Shown one piece after another: positions 29,240-38,311 of a stretch of DNA of 64,000 bases. Source of the stretch: Salinibacterium sp. SWN248 (GTDB lineage: Bacteria > Actinomycetota > Actinomycetes > Actinomycetales > Microbacteriaceae); assembly GCF_015864575.1 (NCBI RefSeq), contig NZ_JADYWW010000002.1:310001-374000 (forward strand), written 5' to 3'. The translations under genes and the position numbers were made by a program. Every line of letters begins with the position of its first letter. The stretch's first letter is position 1. Below the pieces are notes generated by a model. That model searched no databases and was not told the DNA's origin. It saw only the letters and a list, made by a program, of their open reading frames with translations.

Positions 29240-29272
29240 GCAGGCGGCGGGAATCGGGTTCCCGCCGTCTGC
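29240..29272. terminator. Strong hairpin between convergent genes
   Basis: A 14-bp stem (GCAGGCGGCGGGAA / TTCCCGCCGTCTGC, one G-T pair) with a 5-base loop lies between the GH18-like gene stop (29206) and the ABC ATPase stop (29288). Likely a bidirectional terminator for both; only a short T-rich stretch follows. Confidence 0.75.
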
Positions 29273-29287
29273 TGAGTTTCCGTTCCG

Positions 29288-30961
29288 CTAGGAGAAAAGG
29301 CCTTCGCGCTCGGCACGGCGGCGACGCTGTTCTTCCGGATCCGGTAGCGGCACAGCCGCAATGAGTCGCTGCGTGTATTCCTCTTTCGGACTACGCAGCA
29401 CTTGATCGCGCGTTCCCTGCTCCACGATCTTGCCGCGGTGCATCACTGCGATGCGGTCGGCAAGAATATCGATCACCGCCAAGTCGTGGGTCACGAACAG
29501 GCACGCGAATCCGAGTTCTTTCTGCAGTTCTTGAAAGAGCTCGAGCACTTTCGCCTGCACCGACACGTCGAGCGCCGACGTTGGCTCATCGGCCACAAGC
29601 AGTTTGGGGCTGAGCGCCAGAGCGCGCGCGATGCCGACACGTTGGCGCTGACCGCCCGACAGTTCGTGCGGGTACCGGTTACGCATGTGAGAGGAAAGCT
29701 GCACTCGGTCGAGCAGAAGACTCACGCGGGCTTCTTCGTCTTTGCGACTGAAACCGCCACCGAGACGCATCGGTTCTCCGATACTCTCGCCAATCGGCAT
29801 CCGGGGGTTCAACGACGAACCCGGGTCTTGAAAGACGATGCCGATATCGCGACGAACCGCGCGGAGTTTGGCCTTGTTGATACCGACCATGTTGGTGCCG
29901 ACGATGTCGAGCGTGCCCTCTACCGCGGGGAGCAGGCCGACAACGGCACGACCGATCGTGGTCTTGCCCGAGCCAGACTCCCCCACAAGGCCGAGCACTT
30001 CACCCTGACGAATCGTGAGGTTGATGTTATCGGCGGCGCGGAACGCGGGAACCCGACCCCGCTTGGGGTATTCAATGGCGACGTTAGTCATCGTCACGAC
30101 GACTTCACGATCATCCTTCGAGGCGGATGCTTCGCCAGCTTCACCGAGGTGAGGCACGGCCGCGAGCAGAGCCTGAGTGTACGGATGCGTGGCACCGGCG
30201 AACAGCGAATCTGCTGTTCCGGTCTCCACAACTTCGCCATCCTTCATCACCATCACGCGGTCGGCGAGGTCAGCGACAACGCCCATATCGTGAGTGATGA
30301 GGATGATCGCGCTGTCGAGCTTCGAACGCAAGTGGTGCAGCAGTTCCAAAATCTCGGCTTGCACGGTCACGTCGAGAGCCGTCGTCGGCTCATCGGCGAT
30401 GAGCACGCGGGGGTCGCACGAGATGGATTGCGCGATCATGGCGCGTTGGCGCTGCCCTCCCGACAACTGGTGTGGGTACGAATCGAACGCCTTCTGGGGG
30501 TCGGGAAGCTCCACCATCGCAAGCAGTTCGAGGGCGCGCTTCTTGGCATCCACCCGAAGCATGCCGGCATTGTGCACTTGAAGCGCCTCAACGATCTGGA
30601 AGCCGATCGTGTACACGGGGTTGAGCGCCGTCATGGGCTCTTGGAAGATCACCGCGATGCCGGCACCGCGCAGCTGACGCAGTCGGTGCAGCGAGGCACC
30701 CACGAGTTCTTCACCGGCGAGCTTCACGCTGCCCGAGAGACGCCCGTTCTCGGGCAGCAGTCCGAGCAGCCCCATGGCGCTCGTGCTCTTGCCCGAACCT
30801 GACTCGCCCACAATGGCGAGAACGTCGCCGCCGTGCAGCGTATAGCTGACGTTCTTGGCCGCCGTGACCCACTCGCCTTCGACCCAAAAGTCGACGCCCA
30901 GGTCAGTGACCTCAATCGCGGGAACCTTTGCGGTTGCCTCGGTAGTAGCTGATTCAGTCAT
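29288..30961 (-). CDS. Peptide/nickel-type ABC transporter, fused double ATPase
   Basis: 557 residues with two complete ATPase domains (DppD-DppF type). Walker A: G-E-S-G-S-G-K-S-T (~54) and G-E-S-G-S-G-K-T-T (~323); signatures: L-S-G-G-Q-R-Q-R-A and L-S-G-G-Q-R-Q-R-V; Walker B: L-I-A-D-E-P-T-T-A and L-V-A-D-E-P-T-S-A. It energises oligopeptide import with the permeases at 31635-34300 and the lipoprotein at 34424-36193. Unusually, a gene on the other strand (31015-31623) lies between this ATPase and the permeases, so it needs its own promoter or a transcript running antisense through that gene. Confidence 0.93.
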   Translation of the reverse strand: MTESATTEATAKVPAIEVTDLGVDFWVEGEWVTAAKNVSYTLHGGDVLAIVGESGSGKSTSAMGLLGLLPENGRLSGSVKLAGEELVGASLHRLRQLRGAGIAVIFQEPMTALNPVYTIGFQIVEALQVHNAGMLRVDAKKRALELLAMVELPDPQKAFDSYPHQLSGGQRQRAMIAQSISCDPRVLIADEPTTALDVTVQAEILELLHHLRSKLDSAIILITHDMGVVADLADRVMVMKDGEVVETGTADSLFAGATHPYTQALLAAVPHLGEAGEASASKDDREVVVTMTNVAIEYPKRGRVPAFRAADNINLTIRQGEVLGLVGESGSGKTTIGRAVVGLLPAVEGTLDIVGTNMVGINKAKLRAVRRDIGIVFQDPGSSLNPRMPIGESIGEPMRLGGGFSRKDEEARVSLLLDRVQLSSHMRNRYPHELSGGQRQRVGIARALALSPKLLVADEPTSALDVSVQAKVLELFQELQKELGFACLFVTHDLAVIDILADRIAVMHRGKIVEQGTRDQVLRSPKEEYTQRLIAAVPLPDPEEQRRRRAEREGLFS

Positions 30962-31014
30962 CAGGAGTCTCGCCTTTCACCCTGGATGCGTGGCTCTCGT
31001 GGGAACATGGTTCC

Positions 31015-31623
31015 GTGTCGCCAAACTTCACCCTGCACTCGCGATTCGGGCGCGTACTTTCGATTGTTGTCATTGCTGCCTTTGCGGCGGGACTCGTTGT
31101 CACGGCTGTTCAAGGCCGGTGGCTGGATGCCCTGCAAGTCGCCCCCGTTTTCGGACTGCTCAGCGTGCTCACGTGGGCCATGTTCTGGCGCCCCCAGGTG
31201 CGCGTGACCGCTGCCGGCGTGACCCTGCATAACGTGCTGCGCACCATTGAGGTCGCGTGGCCCGAGATCCGCCGCATCGACACCAAATACGCTCTCACTC
31301 TGGAAACCGCGCACGGCAAAGCCACGGCGTGGGCCGCGCCCGCTCCGGGCCGCCATGCGGTCTTCAGCGCCGTGCGCCAAGACGGCAAGAACCTGCCCGA
31401 GTCGAGCTACCTTGCGGGCACGGTGCGACCTGGCGACCTCATCACGTCGGATTCCGGTCAGGCCGCGTTCGTCATCCGCACGCACTGGGAGCAATTGCGC
31501 GATGCCGGTCACTTGGATGCCGCCACGAGCGAGTTCACCAAACTGCGAGTCACGTGGCATTGGCGCACCATCGCGGCTCTCGTTGCGCTGACGCTGCTCA
31601 GCATGCTCACGTCGTTCAACTAG
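31015..31623 (+). CDS. PH-domain membrane protein
   Basis: 202 residues from GTG 31015. Two helices (~15-33, 40-58) precede a small bacterial PH-like domain (V-R-V-T-A-A-G-V-T-L-H-N ... V-A-W-P-E-I-R-R-I-D-T), common in actinobacterial membrane proteins; a last hydrophobic helix (~183-198) ends the protein. It lies on the plus strand inside the minus-strand peptide-transporter locus, 53 bp from the ATPase start and 11 bp from the permease stop. Function unknown. Confidence 0.8.
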   Translation: MSPNFTLHSRFGRVLSIVVIAAFAAGLVVTAVQGRWLDALQVAPVFGLLSVLTWAMFWRPQVRVTAAGVTLHNVLRTIEVAWPEIRRIDTKYALTLETAHGKATAWAAPAPGRHAVFSAVRQDGKNLPESSYLAGTVRPGDLITSDSGQAAFVIRTHWEQLRDAGHLDAATSEFTKLRVTWHWRTIAALVALTLLSMLTSFN

Positions 31624-31634
31624 CTGCGACGCCA

Positions 31635-32753
31635 TCACTTGTTCGACGTCCTGTCGCCGGGACGTGCTCCGGGAATGTAGGCCTTGAAGAAGTTGCCGAC
31701 CTCGGAACCTAGGCTTCGCTGACGCGGTACGCGCTTCTGGCGGGGGTCGAACGCATCGCGCAGACCATCACCGATGAAGTTGATGCACAGCGCAATGACC
31801 ACGATGAAGAGACCTGGCCACCAGAACAGCCACGGCCGCGTCTTGAACGCTTCGTTGTATTCACTGATGATCTGACCGAGTGAAATATCCGGAGCCGTAA
31901 TGCCGAATCCGAGGAAGCTCAGTGACGTCTCGAGCAGAATTACGGCACTCATGAGCAGCGTCGCGCTCACGACGATCACGCCGACCGTGTTGGGCAGGAT
32001 GTGGCGGAAGATGATGCGGAAGTCGCTGGCCCCAGCCACTCGGGCCGCATCAACGAACTCACGTTCGCGCAGGCTCAAGAACTCGGCACGCACGAGTCGT
32101 GCCATTCCGGTCCACGCGATGAGCCCGATCATGACGGCCAACAGGAACGCGTCGCCACCGATCGTCTGGCCGAGAACGGCACCGAGGATGAGCAGCGGCA
32201 CGATGATGATCACGTCGGTGAGACGCATGATGACCTGGTCGATCCAACCGCGGTAGTAACCGGCGAGGGCTCCAAGCACGACGCCGATGACAGTTGAGAT
32301 GATTCCGACGATGAACACAACGTTGAGCGATTGCTGCATGCCGCGCATCACACGAGCGAAGACATCCTTACCCGTGTTGTCTTGGCCGAAGGGATGCTCG
32401 CCGAAGGAGAAGGGCCACCAGGTGAACGTGGGGGCACCGCCAGGGAGCACGATGTCGTAGCGTTCCCACCAGGTGAATCCCCACCAGCCGGGGATGCGGA
32501 AACCGTCGACGATGAGGCGTGTGCCGGTGGGATCCGGGGTGAGCTTTCCCGTGCCGCCGATAACGGTACCCACCGAAGTAAACGCAAGGAGCACAAGAAA
32601 GAGCAACACGAAGACCGAGACGACGGCACCACGGTGCTGCAGGAAGCGGCGGCGCACGATCGCACCCTGGCTGAGACCAACCGTGGCGCGCTGTTCAATA
32701 CTGAGTTCTTGGCCCACCGACTGTTCGTCGGCGACGGGCTTCTTGTCGGTCAT
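31635..32753 (-). CDS. Peptide ABC transporter permease (DppC-like)
   Basis: 372 residues with six main helices and a long N-terminal cytoplasmic part. The EAA loop is visible as F-V-D-A-A-R-V-A-G-A-S-D-F-R-I-I-F-R-H-I-L-P-N, and the C-terminus has the N-F-I-G-D-G-L-R-D-A-F-D-P-R typical of DppC/OppC. Between helices 1 and 2 there is a long extracytoplasmic loop. Two bases separate it from the DppB-like gene. It forms the membrane channel together with that protein. Confidence 0.93.
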   Translation of the reverse strand: MTDKKPVADEQSVGQELSIEQRATVGLSQGAIVRRRFLQHRGAVVSVFVLLFLVLLAFTSVGTVIGGTGKLTPDPTGTRLIVDGFRIPGWWGFTWWERYDIVLPGGAPTFTWWPFSFGEHPFGQDNTGKDVFARVMRGMQQSLNVVFIVGIISTVIGVVLGALAGYYRGWIDQVIMRLTDVIIIVPLLILGAVLGQTIGGDAFLLAVMIGLIAWTGMARLVRAEFLSLREREFVDAARVAGASDFRIIFRHILPNTVGVIVVSATLLMSAVILLETSLSFLGFGITAPDISLGQIISEYNEAFKTRPWLFWWPGLFIVVIALCINFIGDGLRDAFDPRQKRVPRQRSLGSEVGNFFKAYIPGARPGDRTSNK

Positions 32754-32755
32754 GA

Positions 32756-34300
32756 TCAGCTCACCCGAATTCTGGGGTCAAGGGCCGAGTACAAGAGGTC
32801 GGCAATTACGTTGAAGATAACGGCGAGGATGCCCGTGACGAGGAAGAAGCCCATCACGAGGTTCACGTCGATGTGCTGAAGCCCCTCGTTGAAGAGGGAG
32901 CCCATCGCCTGCCAGGCGAAGACTCTTTCTGTGATCACGGCACCACCGATCACCGCCCCGAAGTCGAGCGCGATGATGGTCGCGATCGGGATCATGGCGT
33001 TGCGGAAGGCGTGACGCATCACCACGGTGCGTTCGCCGAGTCCCTTGGCACGAGCAGTGCGCACGTAGTCCTGGTTCATGACGTCGAGCAGGCTGGCGCG
33101 AGCGTAGCGCGTGTAGGCCGCCAGTGAGATGATCATGAGCGCGATAGTGGGCAGCAGCATGTGGGTCAGCGAGTCGAGCATGTTCAGCCAGGTGTCATCC
33201 ACGCGGCGGATGGCGGGAGTCGAAGCACCGATCGTCGCAATCACACCGTTGCTGAGCGGGATGCGCGCGACGTACTCATCCCAGCGGATAAACATTTGGT
33301 CGAGCACGAGGGGAAGCACGCCCAGACCGCCAACGATGGCGGCGGTGCGAGCGACGACGGCCTTGCCATCGCCTCCCACAAAGAAGCCGACGAGCAGGCC
33401 GAGCCCCACCAGAATGGCGAGAACAAGCAGCACGGTCCAGGGGCTATTGACGTAGTAGAAGAGGAACTGGAAGGGCCAGCTCAAGATGACCGTCAGCACA
33501 ACCACAATTCCTACCGCGAGCAGGGCACGTCGGTTGTGGAAGCCGGTGGAGGTGAAGAGCACCACCGCGCCCGTCGCGATGGACATCAGCGCGATTCCGA
33601 CGAAGCCGATCGAGGGGCTTTCAAACCAGCGCGTGACATCGAGAAGGATGAGCAACGCAGCAATACCGCCGCCGACGCTGACGAAGGAGATGACGCGCGT
33701 TCGCAGCTCGCCGCCAACGATTGAGGAGGCGATGAAGCCCATCACGAGCCCGATGATGAGGATCGACCACCACGGTATGACGGGGTCGCCGAGGAACGAG
33801 TTGAACTGAATAGCGCCGAACTCTTTGAGGAGCACCGCTACCCAGAAGATGGGCAGCGAGTAAAAGACGAAGGTGAGGAACGTGACGACGTAGTCGTAAC
33901 CGCTGTACTGGCGAAGGGCGGTTGTCATTCCGATGGCGACACCGATGACGATCGCGAGGATCGTTGCGGCGAGCACCAGTTGAAGCGTGGAGCCGAGTGC
34001 TCCACCGATGGCTTCAATCACGGGCTGCTGGCCTCGCGCGACTGAGATACCGAGGTCGCACTGGCCAATGAAGCAGGCCCCCACTCCTCCGAGCCAGGAG
34101 AAGTAGCGAATCACGGGTGGCTGATCGAGATTGAGCAGTCCACTCAAGTACGCAATTTGATCTTGAGCGCTGGGATCTCGGCTGCCCCGAAGTTCTCGGA
34201 GCGGATCGCCGGAATTGGCGGTTAGTACATAGACGATAAATGAAGCCACTAAAAGAACTAAAAGAGTGGCTACAAGGCGCCTGGCGACAAAGGTCAGCAC
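32756..34300 (-). CDS. Peptide ABC transporter permease (DppB-like) with large membrane insert
   Basis: 514 residues, whereas DppB/OppB are usually 305-340. The N-terminal part (residues 1-~165) and C-terminal part (~370-514) are standard, with the EAA loop Y-V-R-T-A-R-A-K-G-L-G-E-R-T-V-V-M-R-H-A and the L-D-P-R-I-R-V end. Between them is ~190 residues carrying about five additional hydrophobic helices. No frame disruption is visible. Order in the operon: binding protein, this gene, DppC-like gene. The insert's role is unknown. Confidence 0.92.
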   Translation of the reverse strand: MLTFVARRLVATLLVLLVASFIVYVLTANSGDPLRELRGSRDPSAQDQIAYLSGLLNLDQPPVIRYFSWLGGVGACFIGQCDLGISVARGQQPVIEAIGGALGSTLQLVLAATILAIVIGVAIGMTTALRQYSGYDYVVTFLTFVFYSLPIFWVAVLLKEFGAIQFNSFLGDPVIPWWSILIIGLVMGFIASSIVGGELRTRVISFVSVGGGIAALLILLDVTRWFESPSIGFVGIALMSIATGAVVLFTSTGFHNRRALLAVGIVVVLTVILSWPFQFLFYYVNSPWTVLLVLAILVGLGLLVGFFVGGDGKAVVARTAAIVGGLGVLPLVLDQMFIRWDEYVARIPLSNGVIATIGASTPAIRRVDDTWLNMLDSLTHMLLPTIALMIISLAAYTRYARASLLDVMNQDYVRTARAKGLGERTVVMRHAFRNAMIPIATIIALDFGAVIGGAVITERVFAWQAMGSLFNEGLQHIDVNLVMGFFLVTGILAVIFNVIADLLYSALDPRIRVS

Positions 34301-34375
34301 CGGAGATCCTCATTTCGGGGGCATGCAAAAACGGAACAAAACAGTGCCGCTGAGCGGCATAACGACGTGCACGCA

Positions 34376-34404
34376 AGTGGGCCGGACTTGGAGCCCGGCC
34401 CACT
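34376..34404 (-). terminator. Intra-operon hairpin after the binding-protein gene
   Basis: A perfect 10-bp stem, AGTGGGCCGG / CCGGCCCACT, with a 9-base loop lies 20 bp after the stop of the substrate-binding protein and before the permeases. Such hairpins commonly attenuate or protect the 3' end so that binding protein exceeds permease. No T-run follows, so partial termination or mRNA stabilisation is likely. Confidence 0.6.
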
Positions 34405-34423
34405 CGTGAGCGCTACCGAGAAA

Positions 34424-36193
34424 TTACTCGGTGTCGGTCGGTGCCCACTCCCAGAAGTTCCAGAAGTAGGTCGGCGACAGCGGACTCGGGTCCACGTTCG
34501 TTACTGAGTTGTTCCAGACGGTGATTCCGGGGAACTGGAAGAGGGTAACGCCGTACGCGTCTTCCCAGACCAGCTTCTCGACCTCAACCTGAATCTCGGT
34601 CTGAACCTCGGGGTCCAGCTCGGTCTCGAGGTCCTTGAGGAGTCCGTCTACCTCGGTGTTGGAGTATCCACCGAAGTTGCTGGGCTGGCCACTACCGAGG
34701 TACTGGTCAGAACCGGTGAGCGCGAGGCTCGTCGACTGCCATGCGAAGATAACCGCGTCGTGCGGGTTGATCGGCAGTGCTTCCTTGTCGGTGAATGCCC
34801 ACGTGGGCTCCGAGTCGTCAACAACCGTGAAGCCGGCAAGAGCAGCCGACTGCTGGATGAACTCGAACTCGGATGCGCGACGAACGTTGCCCTCGGGGTA
34901 CCAGAACTTGACCTCAACAGGAGTTGTCACTCCGGCGTCAGCAAGCAGCGCCTTGGCGCCTTCGATGTCAACCTCGGCGTAGTCAGCCGAACCGTTGGTC
35001 GAAGCGATATCGTCGTAGCCGGGAGCACCAGGAATCTGGAGGACCGAGTCGCGCAGAGTGGCGTTTTCGTTCAGCGGGAGGATCAGCTTGTCGAGGATCT
35101 CCTGACGAGGAACAACCTTCAGGAATGCCTGACGAACAGCCTTAGCGGTGTCTTCGTCTCCGCCGTAGGTAGCGGGGTCGAAGGGACCACCGTTGTTGAA
35201 GGTGAGGTCGATGTGCTCGTAGGTTGCCTCATCGGCAGTGACGTAGTCAGCGTTGTCGAGTCCCTTGACGAGCTCAAGCACGTCAGGAGTCGGCTGGCCG
35301 GCTGCGATCTGCACGTCACCATTCTCGATGGCCTGAACCTGAGCGGTCGAGTCCTCGATCTGGCGAACGATGATGCGTTCGTACTTGGGCGACGGGCCCC
35401 ACGTGTAGAGCGGGTTTGCTACGAGTGCGACGTACTCGTTTTCGACGAGTTCGTCGAGAACGTAGGCACCGCTAGAGAGGGCAACAAGGTCACTGTCGGG
35501 GGTGCTCGGCGCCTGGTACTCGTCGTTCCATGCCTTAGCTACCGGGGTGAGCCAGTCAACGTCGTCGTTTTGTACTGCTTCAACGAACATCGCCTTTGCT
35601 TCTTCGGGATCAGTGATCTCGGGGTAAGCAAGCTCAACGACACCGTGAGCGGCAACACCGAGGTCGAACTGGATCTCCCAGTCAACGTAGGCCTTGTCGT
35701 ACACAATCGTGATGCTCTTGTCGTCGATCTCGGGCAGCGCCGAAGCGAGGTCACCACGCGGGTTGGCGTGGGTGAAGAGCGGCGCGTCGTCAGCATCCGT
35801 GACGCCGGCGAAGATAGTGGTCCACGCGAGCAGCAAGTCGGCGGAGTCGATGGGGGTGCCATCAGACCACGTGACGTTGTCATTGATCGTGTACTTGACC
35901 GTTAGCGGGTCGTCGCTCGTCTTTTCGAACGTACCGAAATCGGTGTTACGGACGAGTGCCGGTTCGCTGTTGTAGTACAGGAACGACGAGTTCATCATGT
36001 ACAACACAACGGCGTTAGCGGTGTTGTTGCCCGCTGCGCTGCTTCCGTTGAAGTTGTCAATCAGGTCATTCCACGCCACCGTGATCTCGGTGTCGGCAAT
36101 TACTTCTGACTCATACGGCGGAGTACACCCTGTTAGGGCGAGGGCTCCGGCCGCGAGCACAGCTATGGCAGCTGAGACGCGCTTCTTCTTCAT
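34424..36193 (-). CDS. Peptide ABC transporter substrate-binding lipoprotein
   Basis: 589 residues, SBP family 5 (DppA/OppA). The lipoprotein signal ends L-A-L-T-G-C with Cys23. Typical segments are N-D-N-V-T-W-S-D-G-T-P, V-R-Q-A-F-L-K-V-V-P-R-Q-E-I and A-E-V-D-I-E-G-A-K-A-L-L-A-D-A-G. It binds peptides or similar solutes outside the membrane and passes them to the permeases downstream. First gene of the transporter operon; the promoter must lie in 36194-36600, which it shares with the divergent gene at 36601. Confidence 0.94.
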   Translation of the reverse strand: MKKKRVSAAIAVLAAGALALTGCTPPYESEVIADTEITVAWNDLIDNFNGSSAAGNNTANAVVLYMMNSSFLYYNSEPALVRNTDFGTFEKTSDDPLTVKYTINDNVTWSDGTPIDSADLLLAWTTIFAGVTDADDAPLFTHANPRGDLASALPEIDDKSITIVYDKAYVDWEIQFDLGVAAHGVVELAYPEITDPEEAKAMFVEAVQNDDVDWLTPVAKAWNDEYQAPSTPDSDLVALSSGAYVLDELVENEYVALVANPLYTWGPSPKYERIIVRQIEDSTAQVQAIENGDVQIAAGQPTPDVLELVKGLDNADYVTADEATYEHIDLTFNNGGPFDPATYGGDEDTAKAVRQAFLKVVPRQEILDKLILPLNENATLRDSVLQIPGAPGYDDIASTNGSADYAEVDIEGAKALLADAGVTTPVEVKFWYPEGNVRRASEFEFIQQSAALAGFTVVDDSEPTWAFTDKEALPINPHDAVIFAWQSTSLALTGSDQYLGSGQPSNFGGYSNTEVDGLLKDLETELDPEVQTEIQVEVEKLVWEDAYGVTLFQFPGITVWNNSVTNVDPSPLSPTYFWNFWEWAPTDTE

Positions 36194-36600
36194 CTTTCCT
36201 CCAGTAGAAAGGTGGTCGAAGGGACGGTGTAGACCAATCCCATGGCCGCCATTACACCGTATTGCTGAACGTCAGGGCAATAGAAACTGACGATTCGCAC
36301 AATTCGCAACAAGAACGACACAATCCTGCGTGGATATATGTGTCTACCCCACAGCGGGGGTGATGCGCGGATGAGCGGAGGGTGAGAGGGCACAGCATTT
36401 GTGGCGTCCACGGGGGTGCCCGCAAAGTTGCAGCAGAACCTCGACGCAAGAAATCGCCGCAGTGGCGATCGAAAGCTGTGACACAAGAAATTTACACATC
36501 AGGGCAGTGTCGGCTCGCGGCATCCAACTTAGACTTGAACCCAGCGAAGCCCACACCGGCCGTCACTGTTGCCGCTGGACAACAGATAAGGAGTGCGCTG
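36194..36600. other. Divergent intergenic region
   Basis: No gene supported. A plus-strand frame is open from 36382 but has no ribosome site before 36601 and no protein-like features. The region must hold the promoters of the binding-protein gene and of 36601-37188; I could not pick a reliable operator. Confidence 0.5.
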
Positions 36601-37188
36601 ATGTCGCCCGAAAACGCCCCAATCACGATCTCGATCGAACGCACCGTTGACCCCGCCCGCATCGCGCAAGCCACAGCCTGGATGCAAACCGGCATCAACC
36701 TCGCCACGACCTACCCCGGCTTTCTCGGCTCCGGCTGGGTACGCGCCGGCACCGACAGCACCACGTGGCACATGCTCTACCGATTCGCGGATGACGCAGC
36801 ACTCTTGCACTGGGAACAATCCCCCGAACGTGCGTGGTGGCTCCAGAGCGGCAGCGGGTTTATGAGCCAGCACCGCAGCGAACGCCGCACCGGCATCGAA
36901 GGTTGGTTCGATGAACCAACCGAGGTCACTGTCGAGCATGCGGGTCTCGCTGCGGCGGCCCCTGCCGCACCACCGCGCTGGAAGCAGGCCGTGACTATTT
37001 GGCTGGGCTTCTTTCCTCTCAACCTCCTTTTCACGGTGCTCGTGACACTGCTGGTTCCTGGCTGGGACGAGCTGCCGATCGTGTTGCGGGTACTCCTCAC
37101 TACCCTGTGCCTCACCCCGGTCATGACCTACGTGTTGCTGCCCGGCGTGACCCGGATGCTGCGACGCTGGCTGTCACCGACTAGCTAA
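36601..37188 (+). CDS. Antibiotic-biosynthesis-monooxygenase-like (ABM) membrane protein
   Basis: 195 residues from ATG 36601 (M-S-P-E-N-A-P-I-T-I), with a GGAG ribosome site. Residues 7-~105 form an ABM dimeric alpha/beta-barrel domain (F-L-G-S-G-W-V-R, W-H-M-L-Y-R-F-A-D, L-x-x-W-E-Q-S). Two hydrophobic helices follow (~130-150, 160-182). This ABM-plus-two-TM form is frequent in actinobacteria and its substrate is unknown. Convergent with the winged-helix gene, with only 9 bp between the stops. Confidence 0.82.
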   Translation: MSPENAPITISIERTVDPARIAQATAWMQTGINLATTYPGFLGSGWVRAGTDSTTWHMLYRFADDAALLHWEQSPERAWWLQSGSGFMSQHRSERRTGIEGWFDEPTEVTVEHAGLAAAAPAAPPRWKQAVTIWLGFFPLNLLFTVLVTLLVPGWDELPIVLRVLLTTLCLTPVMTYVLLPGVTRMLRRWLSPTS

Positions 37189-37197
37189 GCGAGCGCC

Positions 37198-37485
37198 CTA
37201 CCCCAGCAGTTTTTTGAGACTCGCGGTGTAGACCTCGAACGCTGAACGCCCCCGCGCCGTCAAGTTGAGATAGGTGACGGGGCTACGACCCTGGTGGGCT
37301 TTCGTGACTTCGACATAACCCGCATCTTCGAGTTTTCGCAGGTGCGTTGAGAGATTGCCCGGCGTCATTTCGAGCAGCTGCTGCAGCCGCGGGAATGCGA
37401 GGCGATCGCCCGCGGCGAGGGTGGCGAGAGCTGCAGTAATGCGCAAACGCGCGGAAGCATGGATGACGGGATCGAGTTCATCCAT
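37198..37485 (-). CDS. Winged-helix transcriptional regulator
   Basis: 95 residues, almost entirely one MarR/ArsR-like winged helix: R-L-R-I-T-A-A-L-A-T-L, L-L-E-M-T-P-G-N-L-S-T-H-L-R-K-L-E-D-A-G-Y-V recognition helix, and the wing R-S-P-V-T-Y-L-N-L-T-A-R-G. It follows the membrane-protein gene by 4 bp and is likely the repressor of that two-gene operon, acting at the palindrome 38226-38244. Confidence 0.85.
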   Translation of the reverse strand: MDELDPVIHASARLRITAALATLAAGDRLAFPRLQQLLEMTPGNLSTHLRKLEDAGYVEVTKAHQGRSPVTYLNLTARGRSAFEVYTASLKKLLG

Positions 37486-37489
37486 TGTC

Positions 37490-38167
37490 TTAGGCCATTC
37501 TGCGAAGGTGGAGCGCGAACACGATGGCGGCGATCAGCATGCTTCCGCCCCCGACGAGTGCCATCACCACATTGTTGGTCGGTGCGCCGAAGAAGGGAGA
37601 GATCGCCCCAGCCACCAGCAAGATGCTACCCAACACCAGTTGGCTTTTTTCTTGCCAGAGGGCGGCGCCCAAGAAATAGATCATTCCCGCCATGATTCCG
37701 AACACCGCGGGAAAATAGAGGGAAGCAAGCTCTGGGGATAACCCGTTCTGAATGAGCCCAGCGCCAACGGTGCTGAATCCAGTGCTTGCCACCAGCCATG
37801 AGAGTCCGTAAACGGTGCCCGCAAACGTGGAGTTGCCCTGCACTCCTGTGCTAATCCGGATGCCGAGAATCGTTGAAATCACGATGGCGCCGCCGATGAG
37901 CACAGCGAACGCGACGCGAGCGGGAACCAAGGGCACCGAGATCCATGAGCTGCCGCTCTGCGCCGCTGCCCACAGCAATCCGAAACCGATGAGCCACGCG
38001 ATTCCCCACACGCCCAGCATCCACGGAATAGGCGAAAGCTGTTGGCGCACCATCACACTTTGTTGGTCGTCGACCAGCTTGAGCATCTGCTCCGGTGAGA
38101 GCGCCGACTCATCGTGGTCGACACCAGCCACGTCTACAGAAATCGGAGCGCCGTCATTGTTCGCCAT
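37490..38167 (-). CDS. Multi-TM protein co-transcribed with its regulator
   Basis: 225 residues with about six hydrophobic helices; the N-terminal ~50 residues are polar and acidic (S-P-E-Q-M-L-K-L-V-D-D-Q). An AGGAG ribosome site precedes ATG 38167. Gene pairs of such a membrane protein and a small winged-helix regulator are common in actinobacteria, but the function is not established. Expression is likely controlled through the operator upstream. Confidence 0.8.
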   Translation of the reverse strand: MANNDGAPISVDVAGVDHDESALSPEQMLKLVDDQQSVMVRQQLSPIPWMLGVWGIAWLIGFGLLWAAAQSGSSWISVPLVPARVAFAVLIGGAIVISTILGIRISTGVQGNSTFAGTVYGLSWLVASTGFSTVGAGLIQNGLSPELASLYFPAVFGIMAGMIYFLGAALWQEKSQLVLGSILLVAGAISPFFGAPTNNVVMALVGGGSMLIAAIVFALHLRRMA

Positions 38168-38225
38168 AGTGAACTCCTTTGTGTTGCGACCAAGAAGCCC
38201 CGGTTCGGTGTCTCGTTTCGCTATC

Positions 38226-38244
38226 TACTTTGTAACACAAAGTA
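38226..38244. promoter_or_regulatory. Perfect palindromic operator in the promoter of 37490-38167
   Basis: TACTTTGT-AAC-ACAAAGTA: two 8-bp arms with a 3-base centre, perfectly symmetrical. A further half-site (ACTTTGT) follows at 38244-38250. On the minus strand a TTGACA -35 box (38254-38249) is followed by this palindrome in the spacer/-10 region, so binding would block RNA polymerase. The likely ligand is the winged-helix protein 37198-37485. Confidence 0.75.
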
Positions 38245-38311
38245 CTTTGTCAACGCAATAAGTCTGCACCGATTCCTGCTGCCCAAGGCACACCGCGTAA
38301 GCTGAAGGGCT

